Below are positions 51,540 to 60,168 of a stretch of DNA of 64,000 nucleotides, one piece after another (within the stretch, counting starts at the first letter, position 1; every line of letters begins with the position of its first letter). This stretch comes from Elusimicrobiota bacterium. GTDB lineage: Bacteria; Elusimicrobiota; Elusimicrobia; JACQPE01. The notes under the pieces were generated by a model that was not told the DNA's origin, made no database searches, and saw only the letters and a program-made list of their open reading frames with translations. Made by a program: the position numbers and the translations under genes. The stretch spans positions 51,729 to 115,728 of the forward strand of contig JACPAN010000016.1 of assembly GCA_016180815.1 (NCBI GenBank), written 5' to 3'.

Positions 51540-52642
51540 CGCTTGAATACCTTCTTAAAAAAGCCCTCATTGTCTTCTTCGAAACTTTTCTCAAGATGCT
51601 CCAGCAGCTCTTTCTGATGGCCGCTCAAGTCTTTAGGGACATTGACCGAAACGCGCACGAACAAATCGCCGTGGCCCCGTCCCTGAAAACGCGGCATGCC
51701 GCGCTCGCGGATGCGCAGCATGGTGGCGTTTTGCGTTCCGGCCGGAACCTTGACCCGCGTTTTCTCCCCGTTCAACGTCGGAACTTCGATCTCGCAACCT
51801 AACGCCACTTTAGGAAAAGTCAGTCGCACGTCATGGACCAAATCATCACCGTTGCGCTCGAAGCGCGGATCATCCTTGACCACGACGTGCACGTAAAGAT
51901 CGCCGGGCGTCGCGCCCCGCTCGCCGGCGTCGCCCGCTCCGCTGATCCTCAATGTGGTGCCTGTGGCGATGCCCGGCGCGATGCGCAACCTGACCTCCAC
52001 CGCTTTTTCCACGCGCCCGGCGCCGCCGCAAAAATTGCAGAGGCTCTCCACAATATGGCCTTCTCCATGGCAACGATTGCAGGCTTGCGATAAGGCGAAA
52101 AAGCCGTGCACCATCTGAATCTTTCCGGAGCCGTGGCAAGTCGGGCAGGTTTTAGGGGTGGTTCCCGGTTTCGCGCGCGTGCCGTGACACTTTGGGCAGG
52201 CTTCCCTCTTTTTCACTTTCAACGGCATCTCGGTTCCCCGGTAAGACTCTTCCAAAGTCACGTTGAGCTCGTATTTTAAATCCGCGCCTTTATGAACGCG
52301 CCGCGAGCGGCGGGCGCCGCCAAAGAGGCCCTCAACCACATCCTCGAAGATATCCCCAAACCCGAAATCTCCGGCGCCCCCGAACCCTTGAGCCCCGCCC
52401 GGACCGCCGGCAGCTCCTGATTCAACGCCGGCGAAACCGTATTGATCGTAAAGCTGACGCTTTCTGGCGTCGCTTAGGATTTCGTAAGCGGCATTGATTT
52501 CCTTGAAGCTGTTTTCAGCCTCTTGGGATCCCGGATTCCGGTCGGGATGATACTTAAGGGCGAGTTTTCGAAAAGCCCGCTTAAGTTCTTCTTCCGTGGC
52601 GTTTCTGGGAACGTCTAAAACTTCATAAGGATCGCGCGGCAC
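51536..52642 (-). CDS. dnaJ: Chaperone DnaJ
   Basis: A 368-residue class A J-protein. The J domain has [10 protein letters not shown] (HPD). A Gly-rich region follows, then four CxxCxGxG zinc motifs ([32 protein letters not shown]; the first and last are slightly altered), and two substrate-binding C domains. It delivers clients to DnaK and stimulates its ATPase. It begins 3 nt after the dnaK stop and is followed by the exonuclease with a 4-nt overlap. Confidence 0.97.
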   Translation of the reverse strand: MPRDPYEVLDVPRNATEEELKRAFRKLALKYHPDRNPGSQEAENSFKEINAAYEILSDARKRQLYDQYGFAGVESGAAGGPGGAQGFGGAGDFGFGDIFEDVVEGLFGGARRSRRVHKGADLKYELNVTLEESYRGTEMPLKVKKREACPKCHGTRAKPGTTPKTCPTCHGSGKIQMVHGFFALSQACNRCHGEGHIVESLCNFCGGAGRVEKAVEVRLRIAPGIATGTTLRISGAGDAGERGATPGDLYVHVVVKDDPRFERNGDDLVHDVRLTFPKVALGCEIEVPTLNGEKTRVKVPAGTQNATMLRIRERGMPRFQGRGHGDLFVRVSVNVPKDLSGHQKELLEHLEKSFEEDNEGFFKKVFKR

Positions 52643-52645
52643 TCG

Positions 52646-54511
52646 TTACTGGCCCCCTTCTTTAGGCTCTTCAACAACCTCAGCGTCCACGACTTTATCC
52701 TTGCCGTTTTCGGATTTGGCGCCGCCTGCGGCGCCGGCAGCAGCACCCGCGGCTGATTTTGCCTGGGCGTCCTTGTAAACGGCTTCGGCCAATTTATGGC
52801 TGGCGCCCAAGAGCTTTTCCTTGGCCTGGCGCAATTTCACGGCATCGTCTTCTTTCAACGCATTTTTGGCGGCTTCCAGCTCGCGCTCTACGGCCAATCG
52901 TTCTTCCTGCGAAATTTTATCGCCGTAATCCTTCAAGGCCTTTTCCGTGGCGTACACCGCCGTATCCAATTCGTTCTTGGCCTCGATGACTTCCTTGTTC
53001 TTCTTGTCTTCATCGGCGAATCGCTCCGCTTCTTTGACGAATTTATCGATCTCGGCTTTATCCAGCTTATTAGGCGCGCTCACTGAAATTCTCTGCTCCT
53101 TGCCCGTACCCAAATCCTTGGCCATAACATGGATGATGCCGTTGGCGTCGATGTCGAAGGTTACCTCGATTTGAGGCAAACCTCTGGGCGCCGGAGGAAT
53201 CCCGACCAAATCAAAACGGCCCAGCGACACGTTGTCTTTGGCCATCGGGCGCTCGCCTTGGAGCACTTGCACGGTCACCGCGGTCTGATTATCGGCCGCC
53301 GTTGAGAATGTCTGGGATTTTTTGACCGGGATCGTGGTGTTTCGCTCGATCAGCGGGGTAAATATCCCGCCCAACGTCTCGATCCCTAAAGTCAAGGGGG
53401 TCACGTCCAACAACAAAATATCCTTGACCTCGCCGGTCAGCACGGCGGCTTGAATACCGGCGCCCATGGCCACGCACTCCATGGGATCGATGCCGCGCTC
53501 GACTTTTTTGCCCACGTAATCCTCGACGAAGCGCTGCACGATGGGCATGCGCGTCGGGCCGCCGACCAAAATGATGCGCGTGATGTCCGCAGGTTTTAAT
53601 TTTCCGTCGGAAAATGCCTGATCAATGGATTCCCTGCAGCGTTTGACGATGGATTCCACGAGGCTCTCCAAGGTCGAACGCGTCAATTTCATGGCCAAAT
53701 GCTTGGGGCCTTCCTTGGTGTTGGCCACGAAGGGGATGTTCAAGTCCGTCTCAAAAAGATTGGACAACTCGATTTTGGCCTTTTCGCAGGCTTCCCGGAC
53801 CCGCTGCATGGCCTGGGCGTCGTTTTTCAAATCCACGCCGGACTCTTTGCGGAATTGCCCGGTGACATGATCGACCAAAGTATTATCCATGTCCGTGCCG
53901 CCCAACTGAGTGTCGCCCGACGTCGAAATCACTTCAAAAACCCCGTGGCCGAACTCCATGACCGTGACGTCCAGCGTGCCGCCGCCCAGATCAAAGACCA
54001 TGATTTTTTCTTCTTTGCCTTTTTTATCAAGCCCATAAGCCAAACAGGCGGCCGTGGGCTCATTGACGATGCGCACGACTTCCAAACCCGCGATTTGCCC
54101 GGCGTCTTTGGTGGCCTGGCGCTGGTTATCATTGAAATACGCCGGGACCGTGATCACGGCTTTCTCGACTTTATCGCCTAAAAACGCCTCGGCGTCGCGT
54201 TTGACCTTTTGCAAAAGGAAAGCGGACAATTGCTGGGGCGTGTAATCCTTGCCCTGCAAATGGTATTTGAAATCCGTGCCCATTTTGCGCTTAAACGCCG
54301 CCGCCGTTCCCTCAGGATTGGCCACGGCCTGACGCCGGGCGGGCTCGCCGACTAAGAGCTGGTTGTCCTTGGTGAACGCGACGTAGGACGGGAAGGCTTT
54401 GCCCCCCACGGTGGTTCCTTCCGCGCTGGGGACGATGACGGATTTCCCGCCTTCCATCACCGCAGCCGCGGTATTGGATGTTCCGAGATCGATACCGATA
54501 ATCTTTGACAT
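52646..54511 (-). CDS. dnaK: Chaperone DnaK (Hsp70)
   Basis: A 621-residue Hsp70. The ATPase domain contains [59 protein letters not shown] and [12 protein letters not shown]. The linker [10 protein letters not shown] leads to the substrate-binding domain ([20 protein letters not shown]) and the helical lid. The C terminus is Ala/Gly-rich and ends in EEPKEGGQ. It lies between grpE and dnaJ, with expression under HrcA/CIRCE control inferred from the site upstream of hrcA. Confidence 0.98.
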   Translation of the reverse strand: MSKIIGIDLGTSNTAAAVMEGGKSVIVPSAEGTTVGGKAFPSYVAFTKDNQLLVGEPARRQAVANPEGTAAAFKRKMGTDFKYHLQGKDYTPQQLSAFLLQKVKRDAEAFLGDKVEKAVITVPAYFNDNQRQATKDAGQIAGLEVVRIVNEPTAACLAYGLDKKGKEEKIMVFDLGGGTLDVTVMEFGHGVFEVISTSGDTQLGGTDMDNTLVDHVTGQFRKESGVDLKNDAQAMQRVREACEKAKIELSNLFETDLNIPFVANTKEGPKHLAMKLTRSTLESLVESIVKRCRESIDQAFSDGKLKPADITRIILVGGPTRMPIVQRFVEDYVGKKVERGIDPMECVAMGAGIQAAVLTGEVKDILLLDVTPLTLGIETLGGIFTPLIERNTTIPVKKSQTFSTAADNQTAVTVQVLQGERPMAKDNVSLGRFDLVGIPPAPRGLPQIEVTFDIDANGIIHVMAKDLGTGKEQRISVSAPNKLDKAEIDKFVKEAERFADEDKKNKEVIEAKNELDTAVYATEKALKDYGDKISQEERLAVERELEAAKNALKEDDAVKLRQAKEKLLGASHKLAEAVYKDAQAKSAAGAAAGAAGGAKSENGKDKVVDAEVVEEPKEGGQ

Positions 54512-54521
54512 AACATGCCTC

Positions 54522-55109
54522 CTATGACTTCAATGAATCCTTGCTGTTTTTGGCCTTAGCCGAGACCACGATGCGCGCCGGCCGCAGTAGGCGGCCGCCC
54601 AGACGATAGCCGTCCTGTTGGACGCGCACGATCAGGCCCTCATCAGCCGATCCTTCCTCAATGCCCACGACTTCATGGCAGAGGGGATCATAACGCTCTC
54701 CGGCCTTAGCCGGGACTTTCGTCAAACCTTGGTCCGAAAAAATCTTCTCGATATTTTTAACGATGAGCAAGAACCCTTCTTTAACCTTTGGGTCGACGGT
54801 TTTAGACGCCTCAAGAAGGCCCAGCCCCTGACAAAGCTGCTCGTAAACGGGCAAGAAAAGGCCCAGCGCGCTGCTGACGGCGAATCCCATGATGTCGGCT
54901 TTCTCTTTTTCCACACGCTTGCGGTAATTGTCGAGATCGGACATCGCCCGCAGCCATTGATCCTTGAATTCATCAGCGAGCCTGACCTTTTCGGCCAAGG
55001 CCTGGCGGGCCAACTCCACCTCCGCCAATTTCTCGGCGCGCGCTGAATCCTCGACGGAGGGCGCCGCCTCAGGCGTTGTCTGTCGGACCGATTCGTTTTG
55101 CTGCGTCAT
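54522..55109 (-). CDS. grpE: Nucleotide exchange factor GrpE
   Basis: A 195-residue GrpE: an N-terminal long helix (about 20-75; [18 protein letters not shown]), then the DnaK-contact beta domain with [20 protein letters not shown] and [19 protein letters not shown]. It releases ADP from DnaK. Its start lies 41 nt inside the end of hrcA, so the two are likely coupled. Confidence 0.95.
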   Translation of the reverse strand: MTQQNESVRQTTPEAAPSVEDSARAEKLAEVELARQALAEKVRLADEFKDQWLRAMSDLDNYRKRVEKEKADIMGFAVSSALGLFLPVYEQLCQGLGLLEASKTVDPKVKEGFLLIVKNIEKIFSDQGLTKVPAKAGERYDPLCHEVVGIEEGSADEGLIVRVQQDGYRLGGRLLRPARIVVSAKAKNSKDSLKS

Positions 55110-56226
55110 CGGGCAACAACCCTCCCTTGCCGTGCTCGGCGCTGATGGTTAATTTCTCCAGCGCCTTTTGCAAAGCGCGGTGCACGGCTTCCACCAAAGA
55201 CACCATGCGGCCGTATTCCATACGCTTGGGGCCTAAGATGCCCAAAACCCCGACCGTATGATCCTCGGTCTCGAACGACCGGGCGACCACCGCCAAATCT
55301 TTGAATTCCGGGGAAGACGCCTCCCTCCCAATCACGACCGAAACGCTTTTATGCGCTTTGGCCTCGGCCCGTTCCACCTCTTTCTTCAGAAGCGCCATCA
55401 TTTCATCGCGGTTCTCCAGAGTATCGGCCAATCGCCTCATGGTGACCGAAGCTCCGCTGAAATCAGGGGAGGTCAGCACATTGGCCGCGCCCTCCAACAA
55501 AAGCGCCCCGTCGTTTTCTTGTTTGGCCATGGCCGCGACCGGCTCCATAAACGCCCGAAGGATATCCCGGGTGCTGCGAAGCTCCTCCTCGATCTTGTCG
55601 CTGACCTGGGCTTCAAAACCCAGGCATAATTCCTGGAACGTTCTTCCCTGAAAAGAATCGTTCACCCAACGGGATACCCGGCGCAATTCATCCTCGCTGA
55701 AATCGCGGGACGCATCCACCAAACGTGAACGCGCCAATCCGTTTTTCGCCACCAAAACCAGCAGGACCCGGCCCTGGCCGCAGGGGATCAACTCCATTCT
55801 TTGCAGGACGCTGACGTCGAGTTTTGGTTTTAAAACAAAACCGGCATGATGGGACAGATAAGCCAGCATATAGGAAGTTTGGGAAAGGACTGATTCGATC
55901 TCCCCCATGCGCTTGCGGTATTCTTCCTCGATGCGAACTTGCTCAGCCTCCAAAACTTCCTGAAGACCGAGGAGATAATCCACATAATAACGGTAGCCTT
56001 TATCCGTCGGGACGCGGCCGGCCGATGTATGCGGCTGGGTCAATAAACCCTCCTGCTCGAGATCATGAAGAAGATTCCTGACGGTCGCGGAGGAAAGATC
56101 CATGCCGTCCACTTTCGAAACCGTAGAGCTGGCCACAGGATCACCGGAATGGATGTACTCCAAAATAACGGCTTGCAGCAAACGCTTGCGGCGCCTTTGC
56201 CGCTCTTTTTCTTCCAAAATTCTCAT
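55069..56226 (-). CDS. hrcA: Heat-inducible transcription repressor HrcA
   Basis: A 385-residue repressor. The N-terminal winged helix has LLQAVILEYIHSGDPVASSTV and SSATVRNLLHDLEQEGLLTQPHTSAGR-type sequence with PTDKGYRYYVDYL. GAF-like and dimerisation regions follow, including VVIGREASSPEFKDLAVVA and GVLGILGPKRMEYGRMVSLV. It binds the CIRCE element located 23 bp upstream of its own ATG and so represses the hrcA-grpE-dnaK-dnaJ operon at normal temperature. Confidence 0.96.
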   Translation of the reverse strand: MRILEEKERQRRRKRLLQAVILEYIHSGDPVASSTVSKVDGMDLSSATVRNLLHDLEQEGLLTQPHTSAGRVPTDKGYRYYVDYLLGLQEVLEAEQVRIEEEYRKRMGEIESVLSQTSYMLAYLSHHAGFVLKPKLDVSVLQRMELIPCGQGRVLLVLVAKNGLARSRLVDASRDFSEDELRRVSRWVNDSFQGRTFQELCLGFEAQVSDKIEEELRSTRDILRAFMEPVAAMAKQENDGALLLEGAANVLTSPDFSGASVTMRRLADTLENRDEMMALLKKEVERAEAKAHKSVSVVIGREASSPEFKDLAVVARSFETEDHTVGVLGILGPKRMEYGRMVSLVEAVHRALQKALEKLTISAEHGKGGLLPDDAAKRIGPTDNA

Positions 56227-56248
56227 GTAATTAAATGTCTTTTGATAA

Positions 56249-56275
56249 TTAGCAGTTAAACGCCAAGACTGCTAA
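56249..56275. promoter_or_regulatory. CIRCE operator
   Basis: TTAGCAGTT-n9-GACTGCTAA: 9-bp arms with a 9-bp spacer, one mispair between arms. The family consensus is TTAGCACTC-n9-GAGTGCTAA. It sits between the hrcA start and the -10 box, where HrcA binding would block initiation. Confidence 0.9.
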
Positions 56276-56276
56276 T

Positions 56277-56305
56277 ATTCTAACACATGGGGTATTCAAC
56301 CGCAA
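56277..56305 (-). promoter_or_regulatory. hrcA operon promoter
   Basis: On the minus strand TTGCGG (56305-56300), a 17-bp spacer and TAGAAT (56282-56277), directly adjacent to the CIRCE operator. Confidence 0.65.
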
Positions 56306-56333
56306 TTTATATAATCTCTGAAGTGACCATTTG

Positions 56334-56359
56334 CACCTTGATTGATCAATTTCAAGGTG
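56334..56359. promoter_or_regulatory. Inverted repeat upstream of the heptad-repeat gene
   Basis: CACCTTGA and TCAAGGTG (perfect 8-bp arms, 10-bp spacer containing TTGATCAA) lie 62 bp before the ATG at 56421. A TATAAT (56310-56315) precedes the repeat on the plus strand, so it would be at the transcript start and may act as operator or leader hairpin. Confidence 0.5.
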
Positions 56360-56420
56360 TACACTTGATCATCGATGACAAAGAGCACAAAACGATCATA
56401 ACTTTGGGAGGGACAAAAAC

Positions 56421-57098
56421 ATGAACAAAAAAATGAAACTGTTCGCTTTTTTAGCGCTCGGCGGATTGATGGGCGTGACTTCTCTTCAAGCCCAAACGCC
56501 GGATGAAACACCCAGCGGCACAATCCCGGCTGACCCGACGCCCGGCGAGCCAGGAGCCACGCCCGCCAGCCCGGCCCTGAAAAACGCCGAAGGCGGCCCC
56601 GGCAATTCAGAGAACGCCCCCGGGCACAGGCGCAGAAAAATCAAACGGCATGCCGGCAAACGTTTGGAAAACCGCGATGAGCGTCGCGAGGAACGCGGCG
56701 AACGTTTAGAGAATCAGGGCGAGCGGCTTGAGAATAAAGGCGAACGGCGAGAAAACCGCGGCGAGCGCTTGGAAAATCAAGGAGAGCGGCTTGAAAACCG
56801 CGGCGAGCGTCGCGAGGAACGCGGCGAACGCGTGCAAAAGAGAGCGGAGCATTTGGACAAAAAAGCCGAACGCCTGGATGCCTCGGGGCACGAACGCGCG
56901 GCCAATCATATGGAGCACCGGGCCGATAAAATGGAAAAACGCGGGGAACGGATGGAACACCAGGGCGACCGGATGCAAAACAGGGGCGAGCATCGCGAAA
57001 ACCGCGGGGAACGCATGCAGCGTCAGGGCGACCGGATGCAAAACCGCGGGGAACGACGCCAAGGCGCAGGCGAGGGCGGCGGGGGCCGGCGACGATAA
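56421..57098 (+). CDS. Secreted heptad-repeat (GERxENx) protein
   Basis: A 225-residue exported protein. GGGAGGG precedes the ATG and the signal peptide ends near LQA. A Pro/Gly/Thr-rich linker (to about 75) is followed by about 20 consecutive heptads of the form (G/D/H)ER(L/R/M)EN(Q/K/R) or variants with HRxDKMEK (about 80-215). The alternating Glu and Arg at i/i+4 predict a single, highly charged helix or coiled coil. The tail is RRQGAGEGGGGRRR. The repeat is visible in the DNA as 21-bp units. The function is unknown; a periplasmic spacer or murein/LPS-binding rod is possible. Confidence 0.7.
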   Translation: MNKKMKLFAFLALGGLMGVTSLQAQTPDETPSGTIPADPTPGEPGATPASPALKNAEGGPGNSENAPGHRRRKIKRHAGKRLENRDERREERGERLENQGERLENKGERRENRGERLENQGERLENRGERREERGERVQKRAEHLDKKAERLDASGHERAANHMEHRADKMEKRGERMEHQGDRMQNRGEHRENRGERMQRQGDRMQNRGERRQGAGEGGGGRRR

Positions 57099-57247
57099 CC
57101 CAGCGTCCTCCTAAAAAAAATTCCGTCTCGGAAACTTCGACGAGCTCCGGAGGACGCTGGCCCATAGCCGCCCAGGGCTGGCGGTGGATAATCGGCTTTT
57201 CGACGACAACGCTGGCCGCCGGTTATTGGGCCTGGGCGTCTCAAACC

Positions 57248-57835
57248 ATGACAGCGTGGGCGATCACGGGTATTCTGGCCGTGATCACTTCTCTGGTTGC
57301 GTGGTTTTTCAGGGATCCTCAACGCCGGCCGAACCCGGAAGAATTGAGCCGTCTTAAGCCGGGAGAACAGCCCATTATTTCCCCTGCCGAAGGGAAAGTC
57401 ACGGATATCACCGAGATTCCCGGGGCCAATCCCGCGGATAGGCGGCTTCGCATCGGCGTTTTTCTTTCCCCCATCGACGTTCATGTGCAATGGGTTCCGT
57501 TCGAGGGCAAGGTGACGCGAATCACCCGGAAAAACGGAAAATTCTTGCCGGCTTACGATCCACAAGCCTCGCACCTCAATGCTTCGGCGACCATCGAAAT
57601 TCAAAACCCGAGGCTGGGTCTTTGCGTCGTTCGCCAAATCACGGGGTTTCTGGTGCGAAGGATACTCACCTGGACCGAGGAAGGAAGCTCCTTGAAACCA
57701 GGGGAACGGTTGGGCATGATATTATTAGGCTCCCGCGTGGAAATTGAGCTGCCCAAAGAGCGGGTGAATCTCAAAATCCGCGTCGGGGACAAGGTTGACG
57801 CCGGACGAAGCGTCATCGGGGGATATGAACATTAA
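57248..57835 (+). CDS. psd: Phosphatidylserine decarboxylase proenzyme (short form)
   Basis: A pyruvoyl-dependent decarboxylase that makes phosphatidylethanolamine. Visible are a membrane helix and WFFRDPQRRP, then ISPAEGKVTDI, GVFLSPIDVHVQWVPF and the self-cleavage site in GMILLGSRVEIELP, where the Gly-Ser bond is cut. From ATG 57248 it is 195 residues. Relatives have about 30 more N-terminal residues with another hydrophobic segment. Such sequence (RWIIGFSTTTLAAGYWAWAS) is present in frame upstream, but without ATG, GTG or TTG. The start is therefore uncertain. pssA follows with an 11-nt overlap. Confidence 0.85.
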   Translation: MTAWAITGILAVITSLVAWFFRDPQRRPNPEELSRLKPGEQPIISPAEGKVTDITEIPGANPADRRLRIGVFLSPIDVHVQWVPFEGKVTRITRKNGKFLPAYDPQASHLNASATIEIQNPRLGLCVVRQITGFLVRRILTWTEEGSSLKPGERLGMILLGSRVEIELPKERVNLKIRVGDKVDAGRSVIGGYEH

Positions 57836-58628
57836 AAAGAAATTAAAACGCGAGTGGATCCCGACCATGCTGACGTTGGGCAACTTGGGTTTTGGTTTTA
57901 TGGTCATTTGGCTGGCCCTGACCAAACGGGACATGTTTTTTGAGGATTCGGCGCGCTTTTTTACAATCTTAGGGGCGTTGCTTTTCGTGGCCTGCTGCTG
58001 CGATTTCTTGGATGGTTTTGTGGCGAGGAAAATGCATGTCAGTTCCGCCCTCGGTCTTGAGCTTGATTCCCTGGCTGATTTAGTCAGTTTCGGCGTGGCT
58101 CCGGTCATTGTTTTTTACGTATGTTTATTTGATGATCGCCCCAGTTTCTTCAGTTTCGGGGCGTGCCTCGCCTATCTTCTGTCCGGGGCTTTCCGCCTGG
58201 CTCGCTTCAATCAAAGCGCCGGTCAAGCGTCGAAACCCGGCGCGTATTTCGACGGCCTGCCGATTACCGGGGCTTCCTTGATGTGGGTGGCCCTGCTGCT
58301 GTTTCTAGGCCAGGGACTGGGCAATTCCATCTTTGAGGGCCATGAAACAGGACTGCGCCGGGCCATGATTTTTCTCTTCGCCGCGCTGGGCTTCCTGATG
58401 GTTTCGCACTTTCCCTACCGCAGCCTCAAGGCTCCCGTCAAAAAATCATCCCACTTTAAGCGCAATGCGATTTTTTTGGCCCTGCTTGCGGCGCTTGTGA
58501 TGATCCGCTTCGGGCCTGCGGCCATGCTGATCGCCATCCCCGTGTTGTACATTTTTGGAACCCCGGTGGCCGCCTACTGGAAAAAAGTGCACAATAAAGA
58601 GCCTCTACTGAACCAACGGCCTCTTTAA
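57825..58628 (+). CDS. pssA: CDP-diacylglycerol-serine O-phosphatidyltransferase
   Basis: A 267-residue inner-membrane enzyme with about eight hydrophobic segments. The CDP-alcohol phosphotransferase motif D-G-x2-A-R-x8-G-x3-D-x3-D is complete (DGFVARKMH, then GLELDSLADLVSFG). It makes phosphatidylserine, the substrate of the psd product encoded just upstream. ATG 57825 overlaps the psd stop by 11 nt; the in-frame start at 57795 lies deeper inside psd. Confidence 0.9.
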   Translation: MNIKKKLKREWIPTMLTLGNLGFGFMVIWLALTKRDMFFEDSARFFTILGALLFVACCCDFLDGFVARKMHVSSALGLELDSLADLVSFGVAPVIVFYVCLFDDRPSFFSFGACLAYLLSGAFRLARFNQSAGQASKPGAYFDGLPITGASLMWVALLLFLGQGLGNSIFEGHETGLRRAMIFLFAALGFLMVSHFPYRSLKAPVKKSSHFKRNAIFLALLAALVMIRFGPAAMLIAIPVLYIFGTPVAAYWKKVHNKEPLLNQRPL

Positions 58629-58672
58629 ATAAAAAATCCCCCCAAGGATAACGGCTCAAGGATTGTCGTCGC

Positions 58673-59122
58673 TTAAAAACGCAGAAGAAAAGATAGGCCG
58701 ATGCGATGCGGCGAAACTTTGGCGCGCAACCTGACCGGCCGCCGCGAAGAATTTGAACGGCGGGCTGAAGCGCTGCCGGGCACATAAACGCCGCTTGATA
58801 AGGAAAGCGGGCCCGTTAAACCGATTTCACCAACCCCTGTTCGAACCAGCATGCTGGCCCGCCGGACCGTCTCGCGTTCCACCAACCGGCTGATTTCATC
58901 TTCAAGAGGGGACAGTTCAAACGGCAGCAAATTCCATACAGGGGTGATGTCTTCTAAGATGCCCACGACCGCCGCTTTCGCGAAACCGCCGCTGGTTAAA
59001 TTAGATAAAAACTTATTGGTTTCCGTGGCTTCAGGGGTTAAGGGGACCCCCCAGGCGTAAGGGTATAGGGCCGCCAATAGCCCCGCTATAATCGCTAATC
59101 CTCGCATTCCCACCCGAATCAT
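58673..59122 (-). CDS. Small secreted protein, unknown function
   Basis: A 149-residue exported protein. A signal peptide (RGLAIIAGLLAALYPYAWG) is followed by a helical segment (TETNKFLSNLTSGGFAKAAV) and an Arg/Ser-rich, beta-like second half ending KVSPHRIGLSFLLRF. The terminal Phe and amphipathic last strand would suit an outer-membrane barrel, but the length is short. The start is ATG 59122 (AAGG 2 nt upstream) or ATG 59107. A CCTAA-AGT-CCTA box and a 9-bp inverted repeat lie upstream, as at other secreted-protein genes here. Confidence 0.5.
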   Translation of the reverse strand: MIRVGMRGLAIIAGLLAALYPYAWGVPLTPEATETNKFLSNLTSGGFAKAAVVGILEDITPVWNLLPFELSPLEDEISRLVERETVRRASMLVRTGVGEIGLTGPLSLSSGVYVPGSASARRSNSSRRPVRLRAKVSPHRIGLSFLLRF

Positions 59123-59165
59123 AACCTTATTTTATTTTTACAGAAGTATTGAAGCAATAAATGGG

Positions 59166-59218
59166 CCTATTGGGCAAATTTACCCAAGCCTGAGCCTGTA
59201 TCCCAATAGGACTTTAGG
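59166..59218. promoter_or_regulatory. Inverted repeats and TAGG-ACT-TTAGG box between 59122 gene and murQ
   Basis: CCTATTGGG (59166-59174) and CCCAATAGG (59202-59210) are perfect 9-bp arms. Within the interval TTGGG-cAAATTTa-CCCAA (59170-59187) is an 18-bp near-perfect palindrome. TAGG-ACT-TTAGG occupies 59207-59218. Either divergent gene could be controlled from here. Confidence 0.5.
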
Positions 59219-59256
59219 CCTATATACGAAATATTCGCTGCCTCGATCAAATTCAC

Positions 59257-59262
59257 TATTAT
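59257..59262 (+). promoter_or_regulatory. -10 box of murQ
   Basis: TATTAT ends 6 nt before the murQ ATG at 59269; no Shine-Dalgarno site is present. A leaderless transcript of murQ-anmK is predicted. Confidence 0.45.
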
Positions 59263-59268
59263 GGCCCT

Positions 59269-60168
59269 ATGCGCAAATACCACGGATTGGCCACCGAACG
59301 GGTCAACCCAAAAACCACAACCATCGATACGTTGGACGCAGGCGCGATCCTTAATGTCATTAATCAAGAAGATGAGTCTGCGATTCGCGCCCTCAAGTCC
59401 GGATTATCCTCGATCAAGCGCGCCGTGGCCATGGTTGTGGATGCCTGGCGGCTAGGGCGCCGCATTTTTTTCGTCGGCGCGGGCACCAGCGGCCGGTTGG
59501 GTGTTATGGAAGCGGCGGAATGCCCGCCCACTTTTCATACGCCGCCCGCCCGCATTCAGGCCATTATGGCCGGAGGGTCAAAGGCGGTTTTTAGGTCCCA
59601 GGAGGGCGCGGAAGACGACGCTTTCGCGGGACGCCGGGCCGTTCGCCTGAAAATCCGGCCCGGCGATGTGGTGATCGGGATCGCCGCCAGCGGCATCACC
59701 CCCTTTGTGCTGGCCGCTCTCAAAGAAGCGCGGCGCCGCGATTGCCGGGTCATCCTGGTGACTTGCAATTCAGAATTCAGCGCTCGCCGCTCAACATTTA
59801 AAATCGACGTTCTGATTTCTCTCAACGTGGGCCCGGAGGTCATTGCGGGCTCGACCCGGCTCAAAGCCGGCACCGCTACTAAAATGGCCTTGAATATGAT
59901 CACCACCGCGGCCATGGTGCGCCTGGGCAAGGTTTACGGCAATTTGATGGTCGATCTTGAAATCAAATCAAACAAGCTCAAGGAACGCGCCATCCGCATC
60001 GTGCAGGAATTGACCGGCCTTAATCGCAGCCAGGCCCTCAGGCATCTGCGCTTGGCTAAAGGCCGCAGCAAAGTAGCCATTGTCATGGCTAAAAAAGGCG
60101 TCAACCGCTCCCAAGCCATCCGGCTCCTGTCCAAACACCGCCATTCCTTGCGCTCGGCGCTGACATGA
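59269..60168 (+). CDS. murQ: N-acetylmuramic acid 6-phosphate etherase MurQ
   Basis: A 299-residue SIS-domain lyase that splits the lactyl ether of MurNAc-6-P to give GlcNAc-6-P and D-lactate. The start ATERVNPKTTTIDTLD is typical. The SIS core is FFVGAGTSGRLGVMEAAECPP (catalytic Glu), followed by SQEGAEDD, VVIGIAASGITPFVLAAL and NVGPEVIAGSTRLKAGTATK, then a C-terminal helical domain. It is cytoplasmic and coupled to anmK by a 4-nt overlap, forming the muropeptide sugar-recycling pair. Confidence 0.96.
   Translation: MRKYHGLATERVNPKTTTIDTLDAGAILNVINQEDESAIRALKSGLSSIKRAVAMVVDAWRLGRRIFFVGAGTSGRLGVMEAAECPPTFHTPPARIQAIMAGGSKAVFRSQEGAEDDAFAGRRAVRLKIRPGDVVIGIAASGITPFVLAALKEARRRDCRVILVTCNSEFSARRSTFKIDVLISLNVGPEVIAGSTRLKAGTATKMALNMITTAAMVRLGKVYGNLMVDLEIKSNKLKERAIRIVQELTGLNRSQALRHLRLAKGRSKVAIVMAKKGVNRSQAIRLLSKHRHSLRSALT

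Noticed and set aside
56640..57090. CRISPR-like or tandem noncoding repeat
   Set aside because: The 21-bp periodicity is explained by heptads in an open, signal-peptide-bearing reading frame; there are no unique spacers.
56641..57165. Antisense ORFs over the heptad-repeat gene
   Set aside because: Mirror frames of the repetitive DNA; they have no signal, SD site or family resemblance.
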